Below are positions 11,142 to 21,822 of a stretch of 64,000 nt of DNA, piece by piece. The notes under the pieces are model-generated. The model did no database searches. It saw only the letters and a list, made by a program, of their open reading frames with translations, and was not told the origin of the DNA. Position numbers and translations under genes: made by a program. Origin of the DNA: Coriolopsis trogii (taxonomy: Eukaryota > Basidiomycota > Agaricomycetes > Polyporales > Polyporaceae); contig JAHYIO010000001.1 in assembly GCA_020543525.1 (NCBI GenBank), forward strand, positions 2,604,001 through 2,668,000. The letters are read 5' to 3'. Position 1 is the first letter of the stretch, and each line of letters begins with the position of its first letter.

Positions 11142-12799
11142 CGTGCTGCGCAGACAGTCTCTTTTCTCTAGATGCTATACACGTGAGTACATGCCGTTCA
11201 TTCTTGAGGCCGAGATTCTCAAGGTCTTTGACAGTCTATGGCGCGAGAGAGATCGCGCTGTCCCGACACCCTATGCTCGGTCCTGCACAGTGCCATTGTT
11301 CTCACTCATTCCGGTGTTTGACTTCGTCGCAGCATACCCCTTCCCAGCGTTATACCTCTTGGACCAGGACTCTCACTCCGCTTGTGACTGTTGCCCACGC
11401 TAGTGCCCCCGGACGTACAGGGGGGTAGACACGTACGCACTGTCATTCACGCACTATTATTGGAAAAGGCCGGAGATATCTTGTAGTAATCGTGTTTAAT
11501 CCCCAGGCTGTTCTGGTTGTGACATGTATCGGATCATATGTACTTTTACCTCATCGTCATGCGCCATTCGCAGTAGAGTTGACCCCATTTTCCGCTGTTG
11601 ATCGCCATCGCCCATGGGGCTCGGGGTGCGGGCGGCGGGGCAGACCGTGTGACGCGCAGTTTAGACCGCCTCGCGCGCGTGCGGCCATATGCTTGCCTGT
11701 CTCTTGCTAACGCTGTTCACGAGGGATCAGGCCGGCTGATTCTCAACCTATCACTTGGGCTCCTCGCCAACAAGCGTACGGGCTTCTTTGCGTAAGTCGA
11801 TAAGCCACATGTGCATGGATCCCGAATGCTAACATGCTTCTTATGTCTCTTACCACACGTTACCCGCGAAGGGCGGCCCAGTCTGCTGCGTTCTGCTGCC
11901 CACTAGACGTGTCCTCGCCGTGTTTGGGATCCGCTGAACGCCGACAGCCGCTGTTCCCTCCGTACTGGGAATGTACCCATGCAGATCCACCCCGTGTGCG
12001 TGCGATAAGCGTCCTGGGCTTGCGTGCTCGCAATGCCGTGCAATCAGTCAACTGACGACCCCAAGAAGCCCTCGGCTGAATGTCCGGGGCTCGGGGCGGA
12101 CGACGCCCTGCGCGACCGCACTACAGTCGAGATTTCCCCGATCCCACGTCCATCAACCTGGAGTATGTGCGCTCACCCCGTCTACCTGGTTGATATAAAC
12201 AGTCGGGATGGCTAGGGGCCCAGGATTTTCCGCGCTGCCAGTCTGGCCGTCCTGCTGCTGCATTGCTGCACCTCTGCCGCCCCGTCGGCACAAGCCTGCG
12301 CTCTGCACGCCCCCGCCCGAGTCCCCGCCGTCCTATAGCGTCCGTGCGGGACTGTAACGGTCGGGCTCCGTTATGACGTCCACAGGTGAGTACGAACCCT
12401 CGTCCGCCGTCCTTCGTTGTGCACAGAGCCTTCCCAGACGTCCGCGCTGGTAGCATGTCTAGTGGGCAGCGTGCCAGCGCGACGTCGAGGGACAGCATGA
12501 ATGGTTTCGTCATTTGCGTGGTGAAGCTGGATGCGGATACGCCGCCTCTGCGGCGAGACGGCGTAACGCCAGCGGGGATTGTACGAGGCGCGGTCGCAGC
12601 TACAGAGGCTTCAGAACACTGGGCTATCTGCTGCTTCGAGCTCCTCTTGACAGCCGGTGTGTCGGCGGTAAGGCTGTCATCACAGCATTTAACAGGCCCC
12701 CCTGCGTTCCATAACGGTGGAGGGGAGAAGATCGGGCGAAGTGGACCAGGGCGGTATACACAGCAGCCGACGCACTAGCTACGGTCGTATATACATCCG
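11142..12799. other. intergenic, 1.66 kb, no gene recognised
   Basis: The region holds the 3' end of the Rab4 gene and the upstream region of the S/T-rich membrane protein. All ORFs are short and without recognisable motifs. A TATA-like gtatatac lies at 12787-12794 but is too close to the proposed ATG at 12800 to be its own TATA box. Confidence 0.4.
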
Positions 12800-15700
12800 A
12801 TGGACTGCTATTCGACGTGGCGGATTCCTCTCCCCCGTCTTCGTCCCTCGTTTTGCTCTTGTCTTTCCTTTCTCTCATTTGTTGCGTGCCACGAGCGTAC
12901 TCCGCATCCACGAGTCTCGGCTCGCAAGCCTCGGGCGTGGGTCTCGACGATCTTGCTGACCTGATCGGCAGGTGTAAGCTTGTCGACACCGCTGCTGTCA
13001 GTGCCTGATAGTGTTGGCCCCACCTCGTCAACGTTATCGACAACTGCCGCCGCGAGCTCTTCGCCCGCTGTCTCTCAAACGCACACGGCGGTTCCTAGTG
13101 CCGTATCGTCCAGTGCGACTTTTATATCCTCTTCCTCGACGTCCGCTCGCTCCCTCTCCGGATCCTTGAACGCGTCTGCGAGCTCGTCGCCATCGTCTGT
13201 CTCTGTCCTCCCTTCGTCGAGTTTAGGAACCGGTCGTTCTACTGTTGTTCCCGGCGCTCCAGTCGCATCACCATCGTCGTCGGACACCTTCCCTGACCAG
13301 CCCCTCTCGTCAACAGCGAGTTCGCGAGCATCCGCTGCATCGGGCTCCTCACTCCATACTAGCGGACCGTCCAAGGCTACTGCCATAAAATCACAGTGCG
13401 TGATTCTCCTCATACGTTCACTTGGGCACCATAATGCTGACGCTGGAACTTAGCAGTACCACTTTGCGGATGGCTGGTCAGCAAGCACCCACCGGCACGA
13501 CTTCGGTGTATGACACCAGCGCTTCCTCGGAAGCTCCGTCGACCGCGCCTTCGGCGACATCCCAAGCTCCGTCTTCGACGACCTCGAAGGCCATTCCTGG
13601 TGGGCAAGACCCAGCACCTCCGTCTGCGACATCCGAGAGCACCACGGATCCACCCCTGCCGTCGTCGACCGACTCCGGCTCTTCAACATCAGCGGCGCTC
13701 ACCTCAGCAGACTCGGTCTCTGTCACAAAGCCGGATAGCACCCGTGTAATTGAATCGACAAGCCGTGTTTCTCCTGATCCACCGTCGCCCACTTCCATCA
13801 ATGGCCCAGGCAGCACAAGCGCTCCCGCTCAAGGGGTTAGTTCGAGTTCTGTTCCTTTGACCGATTCTCCCGGGCACACCAGGTCGTTCCCTGAGATACC
13901 CTTACCTCCGCCCGCTTCCACTTCTGTCCCTGTCGTTCCTTCTTCTTCCCCAACGGATGCCACATCTACGCGAATCATCGTCGCGAGGCCGCCCGCCGAT
14001 ACTTTCCCTGCTACTGTAGTAACCTTCCCGTCTCAACCTGATCTGACCCTGGTTCCCCAGACGCACGAGGTATCGCAGGCAGCCACCGCGGGTGACGCCT
14101 CTACCGCTGTGCTCCATTCTGCTATACCCATCCCCGCTGCTACCCCTTCTCCTGATTCCTCTGCGTCGAGTGAGCATGATTCTGAAGGAGCCTCTGGCAT
14201 TAAACAGGCTAATGAGAAGTCGCCCTCGCCGACACCAGAGTCGACGAGCACGGTCACGGACAAGCCGGAGACGACGCTCTCCAAGCCCGTCTTCTTCACC
14301 GTGACCGACTCAGAGCACCATACGTCCGTGTCGGTACCGCCTGTCTTCACGAGCGTTGGCGTCTCGACACAGTCGAACGGCGTGCTCGTGAGTGTCACAC
14401 ATGTCATCGCGAACCCTACGGGCATCTGGAGCGTCAGCGGTGCCTCTTCCCAGTCAGGGTGAGATTCACTTGTTGTGATCCGCATATTCGTGGTCTGATG
14501 ACCCAATCTCTCGCAGGTTCTTCGCAGACACCAAGGCGGTCGCAGGGGTCTTCCTCGCCATCGGTATCGTAATCACCGCGATAGGCCTGAGCCTTTGCTT
14601 CTTCCTTCGCCGTCGTCAGCGGCGCAACCCTCGCTGGATCAGCACGATCTCGCGCCCGCTACCTATGCCCGACAACCCGTTCGAAGACCCACGAGATCTG
14701 TCCCCTCCGCCTCAGATGCGCTACGCCTCCGGATACACCGATCGCACTCTCGTCATCGCAGGCGGAGAAGGATCGCATCCAGGCGGGAGCGCCTTAGGCG
14801 ACGATACGGAACGCACCGCGCAGGGTTCGGTGAGCCACCATAGCGACGAACGGCTCGTCGGGCTCGGCCTAGCAGGCATCGGCGCGAACGGTCGAAGAAC
14901 GAGCGCCGGCGGCGCACGAGCCTCGCTGGAATCGCCCTCCCGCAGACCGAGCGGGAGCAGCGCTGTCGGGCTCGCCGTCACGAGCGACCACCGCGTCGAC
15001 GCCTCCAGCCATCGTCATCACCGCCCAGAACCGACGTCCGCGTCCGCGCGCTCCTCGCCGTCCCTCTACCCGCCGACGCTCCCCGCGCTCCCGGGGGACG
15101 ACAACCGGAGCCTGGTCGACATCACGCTCGAGAACGAGAACGAGAACGAGGGCTTGTCGCGGCGCGCGAGCAACGTCAGCGCGACGCGCGTCTCGTCCCC
15201 CACGGCGCGCAAGCCCGTCCCCACGCACGCCGAGATCCCGGAACTGGAACCCCGCGCGCCCGCCCCGCTCACGCCCCAGCAGCAGCGGGCACAGCAGGCC
15301 AGACCGCCAGTGGTGCCCCCGCGGAGCCCGCTCCGACGGAACAGCACGGCGGCAGCGGCGGCGACGACGACTGCTTCGCGCTCGCCCCCACCAACGCTGT
15401 CGAGCATCCAGACGCAGCTCCATACCAGTGTACAGAAAGCGTACGAGCCGCTCACGCCGCCCGCGTCCTTTGCGTCCATCTCGCCCGCAGGGTCGTCCTC
15501 GGGCCACGAATCGCTCCCCCCGCCGGTCCCGCCCCCGCCGAGCCCCGGTTCGATTTCGGCCAGCTCGAGTTCGGGGTCGAGCGGGAGCGTGAGTGCGAGC
15601 GCGAGCGCGCCTGTGCAGACGGCGAAGAGCGCGAACCCGTTTAGCGATGCGCATGAGGTAAGGAGCACGGGGATCCCGAGCTTCTATGCGCACCCGCGCC

Positions 15701-15845
15701 GGCGAGAGACGTTCTACTCCAAGGCGGGCGGACAGCAGGTGAGTCCGAGGTTGATGTCCTACCTGGTATACTTGGATTTGGACTGACCGATGACGGTTCG
15801 TAGCGGCGGCCCAGCGTAGAATGGAAGAACTCGAGCCCGCAGTAG
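12800..15845 (+). CDS. Ser/Thr-rich single-pass membrane protein (paralogue A)
   Basis: Predicted plasma-membrane or cell-wall-facing protein of about 928 residues. Exons 12800-12896, 12972-13395, 13457-14458, 14517-15738 and 15804-15845 keep one frame. The N-terminal 500 residues are almost all Ser, Thr, Pro, Ala and Val, suited to heavy O-mannosylation. A single membrane helix near residue 520 reads KAVAGVFLAIGIVITAIGL and is followed by a basic stop-transfer RRRQRR. The cytoplasmic half is long, rich in Pro and Ser and without a known domain. The design resembles fungal wall-stress sensors (Mid2/Wsc-like), but no WSC cysteine domain is present, so I do not assign that role. The first exon is weak: the leader from ATG 12800 is only moderately hydrophobic. 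A paralogue of the same design lies at 21823-24170. Confidence 0.75.
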
Positions 15846-16259
15846 ACGTGTTCTTGAGGACTTGCGTCGAGCCCTAGTAGTGCGCTGAGACTTCCTTTCA
15901 CCTGCTTTCTTCCGTTCTTGCATACGCATCCCCGATCTTGCCATGTATCATACACATACTACACCGCCCACGTCGTCGTCGATGGGAACGCAGTTGTATC
16001 CCATGTACGCATATCGATAGAGAGAAGACCTCGAGCTTGCACTGACGGCCATCCACGACTTACTGATCCATGACGACCCTTCTCTGTACCGCTGCGTGCT
16101 TCCCTGTGTGTAGTATCACTGTCCAAAAAGCAATGTATATTATTACATATCCGTGAACCCAAGAACGTCGCGCTCCGCTTCCGTATATGCCCCCGATGTC
16201 ATAAATCACGATACAGATCCCTCTCGGCTGCAGACGACTTCCCTCGATGCGACCGTTGC
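15846..16259. other. intergenic, converging 3' ends
   Basis: This stretch separates the stop codons of the S/T-rich membrane protein and the isochorismatase-like gene on the opposite strand. No gene is seen; it should hold both 3' untranslated regions. Confidence 0.45.
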
Positions 16260-17630
16260 TCACGACGCCGACTCTGCGGCCTGGATGATCCTCTCCGAAC
16301 TTGTGACAAAACCATAGCTCTGTGTGCAGGTCAATAAATCCGTTCGCGGGTCCTGGCTGAAGGGGACTCACACCGCCAGCGTTGTACAAGACGCTCTCGA
16401 GGGCACCGGCAGGGGACGTGGTCGCGATGCAGTCCTCGACGGTGATGCAATCGTATCCTCGGAAATAAGCGTCCACAAGGGTTCCCAGCACACACTGCAA
16501 GTCCGCGTGAGCGGTGGATTAGCAGCCACCAGCAAATGCCTGCGAAGCACCGACCTGGTCCGCGTTCACTCCGGCAAAGAAGATCGTGTTGATGCCCTGC
16601 TCTTGGAGGTACAAGTCGAGTGCCGTCTGTCCGCCCCAGATGCCGCTCATCCTGCGCACGAGAAGAGCAGCCGTCAGACCGCGAACGTCGGAGTTACGAT
16701 ACCGCAGCGGGGCTCTCAAAGCCTGTAGGCCTCAGGCCGCTCTCGCTGCTTCGCGACGCACGGCACGGACGGGGTAGCACATGGAAGTAGAAAGGCGCGC
16801 ACCTATTCTTGTGTATCCACACGTCCGTGCCCTCTTTCCTGCCTTCCTCGTACAAGCCCTGGAGCGGGCCGTACAGCTCCGAGTTGAACTCGCCGCGCAT
16901 GAGTAGGCGGCCAAAGTCGCCTGCGAGCTGCGAACCGAACCCGCCGTGGCCGCCTTTCATGAAGCCGCGGACGAGCGAGGGAGGGATGGTCGTGAGCTCG
17001 TGCTCGGTCAGACCCCAGTTGCTGTCCCGTGTTCGTCAGCGGCAGCGAGGGAAGGGCGTATCGAGCGCGGGAGGGAACACTCACACCCAGAGGATCTTCA
17101 CGCCGTGCGCTCGGAGTGCGGGGACGAGGTTCATGATGGGGATCACACACGCGAGCCCCGTCGGGTGGTCTCGCAGGTCCGGGTGGAGGAAGAAGCTGTG
17201 GGGGGATGAGGCGGCCTCAGCCCGCGCTGCGTCTCGTCGAGAATGCGCGAGGGGCTTCCATACAGCGGGTCCGAGCGACTCACTTCTGCATGTCGATGAT
17301 CACGATCGCGCTGCTCTTCTTGGCGATGCGGACGGTGCGATCGCCGTCGACGGGGATGTCGAGCTGCGCGTCCTTGAGGAGCGGTGGGATGGGTGCGCTG
17401 TGGGCAGCACGATCCTGCGAGACGTCTCCCTTTTCGAGCGGGCCTTGGGGGAGGTGTGTGGTGCGCGAGACGTCGACGAGGCCGTTTGGGTACTCGACCC
17501 AGAAGGAGGCCGCGTTCCCGTACTCGGTCGCGACAGCCAGTCTGGGACGCTTGACCATGCCGAGGATGGGGGTGTCGTGTGTGGGCTGAGAGGAAGGGTT
17601 CGTGACTGCTTCAGACGTGGAATTGCCCAT
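16260..17630 (-). CDS. Isochorismatase-like cysteine hydrolase
   Basis: Cysteine hydrolase of the isochorismatase superfamily (nicotinamidase, ureidoacrylate hydrolase and relatives); substrate not predictable. Exons 17630-17284, 17195-17085, 17021-16803, 16651-16555, 16494-16372 and 16319-16260 give 318 residues. Catalytic triad candidates: Asp113 in IIDMQNFF, Lys224 in HKNRMSGIW and Cys259 in ADQCVLGT, which opens exon 5. The end reads YNAGGSYGFVTS, typical of the fold. About 95 residues precede the core fold, longer than usual. The N-terminus MGNSTS fits the N-myristoylation consensus (Gly2, Ser6), so the enzyme may be membrane-tethered, which would be unusual for this family. The ATG at 17630 was chosen because it starts that motif; an in-frame upstream ATG would mask it. 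Confidence 0.88.
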
Positions 17631-17956
17631 GAGTGAGAGCGCGAAGGACGGCGAAGACGAGGGGGGCAGCAGAGAGGGTATTATGAGCACTCACCGTGGG
17701 GGCGCGATAGACGATGGGGGTGGATGGCGCGATAAGGTGGGAGTGCTTAAGAGTGTGCGTGCAGAGGGAGAGCCGTCCAATCCGCGGTCCGCAACGCGCA
17801 GGACTGACGTCATCCAGGACGCGTGCCTTGACGCTCGACGCGACACGCCCACCTGATCGCGACTCGCCAGGAAATAAACATATACTAGTTCACAACGCTA
17901 CAAGGTATGAGACACATCCCAGGTATACTTCCCCGCCTACCGACCATACATACAAA
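17631..17956. other. intergenic between two leftward genes
   Basis: The 326 bp should contain the 3' end of the MDR oxidoreductase and the promoter of the isochorismatase-like gene. No gene or clear TATA box is seen. Confidence 0.4.
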
Positions 17957-19308
17957 TCACTCCGCGCTGGGGTCCACCTTCACGACGACCTTGCCCGTAG
18001 CCCGCTTCGTCAGTATCCGCTCGTACGCCTTGTGTACGTCCTCGAACGCAAACACCGAGTCCACCAAAGGCTTCACTTTGCCTACATCCTGCATCAGAAT
18101 CGGATTCAACCATCAACCAAGGGGAAACAAGCCCTACCCTCCTCGACAAACTTGGAGAACGCCTCCATCTGTTTCTTGTTCGGTTGGACCGAGATCAGCT
18201 TCCACTTTCTCTTCGTGCCGCCAAGGAAAGACGGCTGCAGCAGAACTTTCCACGCAAACTTTCCAATCTCGCTCCCTTGCGGCCCAACGGACAGGAACAC
18301 GCCCTGCGGGGCCAGATACGCAGGGCTCTCCACAAACAGTGTCGGATCCATGACCCCGACCGCCTCCAGGAAGACATGGTACTTCGGGTTCGGGTTCGCG
18401 GCGATGAGCTGCTCGTGCAGAGGTGCCTTGGTGTAATCAAAGAACTGCACCGCGCCACGCCAAAACGCTCAGCCAGCGACTCGCTGTAAGAGTAGACAAG
18501 CACACGCACCTCGTCCGCACCCAGATTCCGCACGTACTCCTCGTTCTTGCCCGACGCACTCACCGCGACCTTCGCGCCGACCGCTTTCGCCAGCATGATC
18601 GCGAAAGACCCGACGGCGGTGCTCCCTCCGTTGATGAACACAGACTGGCCCGCCTCGACCTTGGCCATCTCGATGATCGCGGTGTACGCGGTGAGCGCGA
18701 CGATGGGGATGCCTGCCGCCTGCGTCGGCGTCGTGTTCTTTGGGCGGGGGACGGCTTCCGACGCTCGGACGACCGTGTACTGTGCGAGCGCACCCCACCC
18801 GGTCCTGAGGACCCTCACTAGACACACGCCCAGAGGTTAAAGCTCAACGTTCAACGGGGATGAGACAAACGACGCGACTCACGCACAGGGATGACGCCCA
18901 TGATCTCGTCGCCCGCCTTGAACTCCGTCCCGTTCGGGTCGACGACGACCCCCGCCAGGTCGCATTCATACGCCTTCACGCGCCTCGCGATGAAGCCGGG
19001 GAGGAAGCCCATGACCTTGTGCCCACTGAAGATCGACGGTTCCCTGTCAGCCCTCCACCCGGACGCAGCACATAGCACCATCCACCTCCAGTCCACGGGC
19101 TCTCTGTCACCCGTGCAGCCAGAAATTGGGAGACTCACATAGGGTTCAGCGCGGCGGCCTGCACCTTGACGAGGATCTCGCCCTTCCCCGGCTTCGGGAC
19201 GGGCGTGTCCGCGATGGCGAGCACCTTCGAGGGCTCGCCCCTGCCCAGGAGCCGCCATGACTTCTGCGTCGTCGGTATGTTGTTCACGTCGGTGCTAGCG
19301 GAGGACAT
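17957..19308 (-). CDS. MDR-family NAD(P)H oxidoreductase (quinone/enoyl reductase type)
   Basis: Medium-chain dehydrogenase/reductase without the catalytic zinc residues, of the fungal quinone oxidoreductase/enoyl reductase type; probably a cytosolic NADPH-dependent reductase. Exons 19308-19139, 19025-18883, 18817-18510, 18444-18138 and 18081-17957 sum to 350 residues. Seen: an N-terminal GroES-like domain (KPGKGEILVKVQAAALNP, ECDLAGVVV), the nucleotide-binding SVFINGGSTAVGSFAIMLAK (variant GGxxxVG), NLGADE|FFDYT across a splice junction, and the C-terminal AYERILTKRATGKVVVKV. The trans-enoyl reductases of polyketide clusters share this fold, but no PKS or NRPS gene is nearby, so a stand-alone detoxification or metabolic role is more likely. 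Confidence 0.88.
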
Positions 19309-20921
19309 GATCGTGCCAGCGCAGGATGTGAGAGAGGTTGCTGTTCAGGGAGGTGCGAAAAGAGAAGAGCGGTGGTTGCGGGCGGGAGGCGTATGGGAGA
19401 CTGGGGGTAGCAGCCATGTTCGACGTTCACATGCCATACATATATACTGGGCGGAGAGCAAGCAGGCATTCCGAGTCCTGTGATAGTCGACTGCGTGTCG
19501 CGGCCTGGTCGCGTCTCGCCGCGAGTGCACGCGTCTCTAGCCTCTCGTTCGGCGCGCAGTTACATTGCCCAATGCTGCAAGTACGGGGGTGCCAAGGGAC
19601 ATAGGGACCTGCGTGGGACTGAGAGACCACAGCGACGCTAGCGCTGACGCGGCTCTTTGATGCGCATGCTGTGCCAATGCCATGCCGAACGAACGCGCTA
19701 CAGCAGTTTGAATTGCGCAATGTTGCACAGGACAGTTCGCTTCCAGACCAGGTCTGAACAAATGCTACTATTTATGCAAGCCCATGCCAGCACCAGCCGG
19801 TATTATAGAGTTATAAGTGAGAGAGACGACAAAATCAGTGTAGCCAGACTACAAATGGTTTGCTGCCATCTTGCAATGAGAGTATACGATGTTCATACAC
19901 ACCAGCTCAGTCTACGGTCGAGGGTTCACATTCGAGTCTTCCAGCCAGTTGCCGGCGCGAGTACATACCAGTGCATACATCGCCCGCCGTGATATCTTGA
20001 GACACTTCTCGTAATTGTCCAATAGAAGCCAGGAACTGTCGATCGTCGTGATCCATCACGCCGATCGAGGATCCCAGTGCAAGTACTATTCAAGCTCGAG
20101 CTCGGCCAAGTCGGATATGTCGAGGCAGTCCATCCGTAGGGTGGAGACGCATCACGATGCCCGGCACGCAACAGACACAGTAGCCTGCAGGTTGGTAGAA
20201 CGATTGTTTTCGAGGCGACGGCCATCGCTGCAAGTGTTCACAGCTGCAGAAGGAAGACGTCAGAATATCAGACGTGTTAGCAGGATATATGCGGTATCGC
20301 TGACGAGCCCGAGATACAAACATACTACCCGCCTGTGAGCACAGTGAACCGTATGCCTTACGGAATGGCAGTTTGAGAACCATCGCCTAGGGAATATGGG
20401 ACTTGCGGCAGTCGAGAGACGCGAGCGGCCTCTGCCCAGAAAGCTATCCTCGGGAGCATGTCGACATCTCCAAGCAGGGCGGAGACTGTTGCCGGACGGC
20501 CTGCTACTTATGGGGAATATAAAGCGCTTTGGAATTAGGGCCTATCGCTGGGCTTTCAGCTGAACCACAGCCAGGACACTGGACAGGGAATACTCTTTCA
20601 CGGACGAACGATCGGTGACGGTGAGAGGACCTGCAGAGTACAACCCAGTATGGTAAACGAAGCGCTGATCGCATACACTGACCTCGAGGTGATGATAATC
20701 TACGCCATCGCAGCGTTCTCTTTTCCAGTCGCGAAAATATGAGCTGTTCTATCGTCGTCGACGGGGTGTCGTGGGCGGGGTTACCTGAAGGAGTAAGGAC
20801 GCCACTAACCTGTTCGTCGGAACGCGGCGCCGAGCAGAAGAAAGCGAATCGAGGTGCGGCTTGTTTATGCGACTTGTGGCGGGCCGTTTGTTCGGCAGAA
20901 ACGACGCCTATAGAAATCCTG
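19309..20921. other. intergenic, 1.6 kb, no gene recognised
   Basis: The sequence lies upstream of the leftward MDR gene and downstream of the leftward small membrane protein. A TATA-like catatatata occurs at 19437-19446. No coding exon could be supported here on either strand. Confidence 0.35.
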
Positions 20922-21776
20922 CTACCGCCGCTCCAGAGAGACCAGGCACGGACAGGAGCGTTGGTCAGTTGGAGCATCGTCGGTGGCAAAAGTATCCATC
21001 AAGGTTATGCCAACGAATTGGAGCGCGTTCGTGTGCTCCGGAGGCTGTTGTGCCGGCATCGAGAGTCCGAGGAATGTGCACAGGAAGGCCAGGAAGGGGA
21101 CGATAAAGGAAGAAACGAGGCTGGTCATGCAGTCGTGTGGGGGTCGCACGAGCATTTGGAGCATCGCCAAGATTGTTGCCAGTGGCACAAGGCGGGATCG
21201 TTGGGCGAAACGTGGCTAGGAGGACGCTTGAACGTAGAGTTTGTACGACACGTGGATGCTATCGAGCGAGCGGCAATGTTTATTGAACGTACGACGCAGA
21301 GGTATAACAGCAGCTGGATGAGACGCCAGTAGTAGTCGCAGTGTGAGTGGGCCTGGAGCGATATGGAGAGGACAGGAGGCAAGCTAGTGGCGGGGTCGAG
21401 ATGGGATTGGAGAGCGAAAGCGGAGATGGAAGAGGACCGGAAGAGAGGGGTGGACGCGCTGGACGGGCATGGCACAGCGTGCCGGACATGGGACGGGGCG
21501 GCAGCGAGTGAAGGCGCGTCCCATCGAACGCTGCAGGCCACGCCGTAGGGCTCTGGGGCCGCAAGAGACGGCAAGGCTGCCATTTCGACAGCGAAGAGCG
21601 GGCACGCACCCGACGGCGGCGACGACGAGCGCGGCGATGAGCGAGGAAATGACGTCTCGCTTCGTCCACAGCGCCCAGCCGGTTGGGCTCCGGGACGGGC
21701 TCTGGTCCTGGCCCACGCCCTTGTCCTCGCCCGTTCGCGCATTCTTCCCATCGTCCTCCATCTTCGCCGAACGCAT
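20922..21776 (-). CDS. Small multi-pass membrane protein, unknown function
   Basis: Three exons (21776-21610, 21383-21293, 21215-20922) join with correct phases and one frame to give 183 residues ending in a stop at 20922. I do not recognise the family. Seen: a polar N-terminus, a first membrane segment VISSLIAALVVAAVG, a second around YYWRLIQLLLYLCV, and a third VSSFIVPFLAFLCTFLGL, then a polar tail. The intron between exons 1 and 2 is about 226 nt, long for this genome, so an extra exon may be missed. Support is the phase consistency and the run of hydrophobic segments only. It is divergent from the second S/T-rich membrane protein. It could be artefactual. Confidence 0.4.
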
Positions 21777-21822
21777 CCGCTCCTATAATCTGTGCGATGC
21801 CCGTCCTCCGCTAGACTCCACC

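Noticed and set aside
12817..13008. Hydrophobic leader in another frame (LVLLLSFLSLICC) as signal peptide of the S/T-rich protein
   Set aside because: It begins with GTG, has no in-frame ATG, and needs a 40-nt intron to reach the main frame. The ATG at 12800 with a 75-nt intron is preferred, though its leader is weaker.
14869..15693. 274-residue minus-strand ORF
   Set aside because: It is Arg/Gly-rich antisense to the GC-rich tail exon of the S/T-rich protein, with no motif or splice structure.
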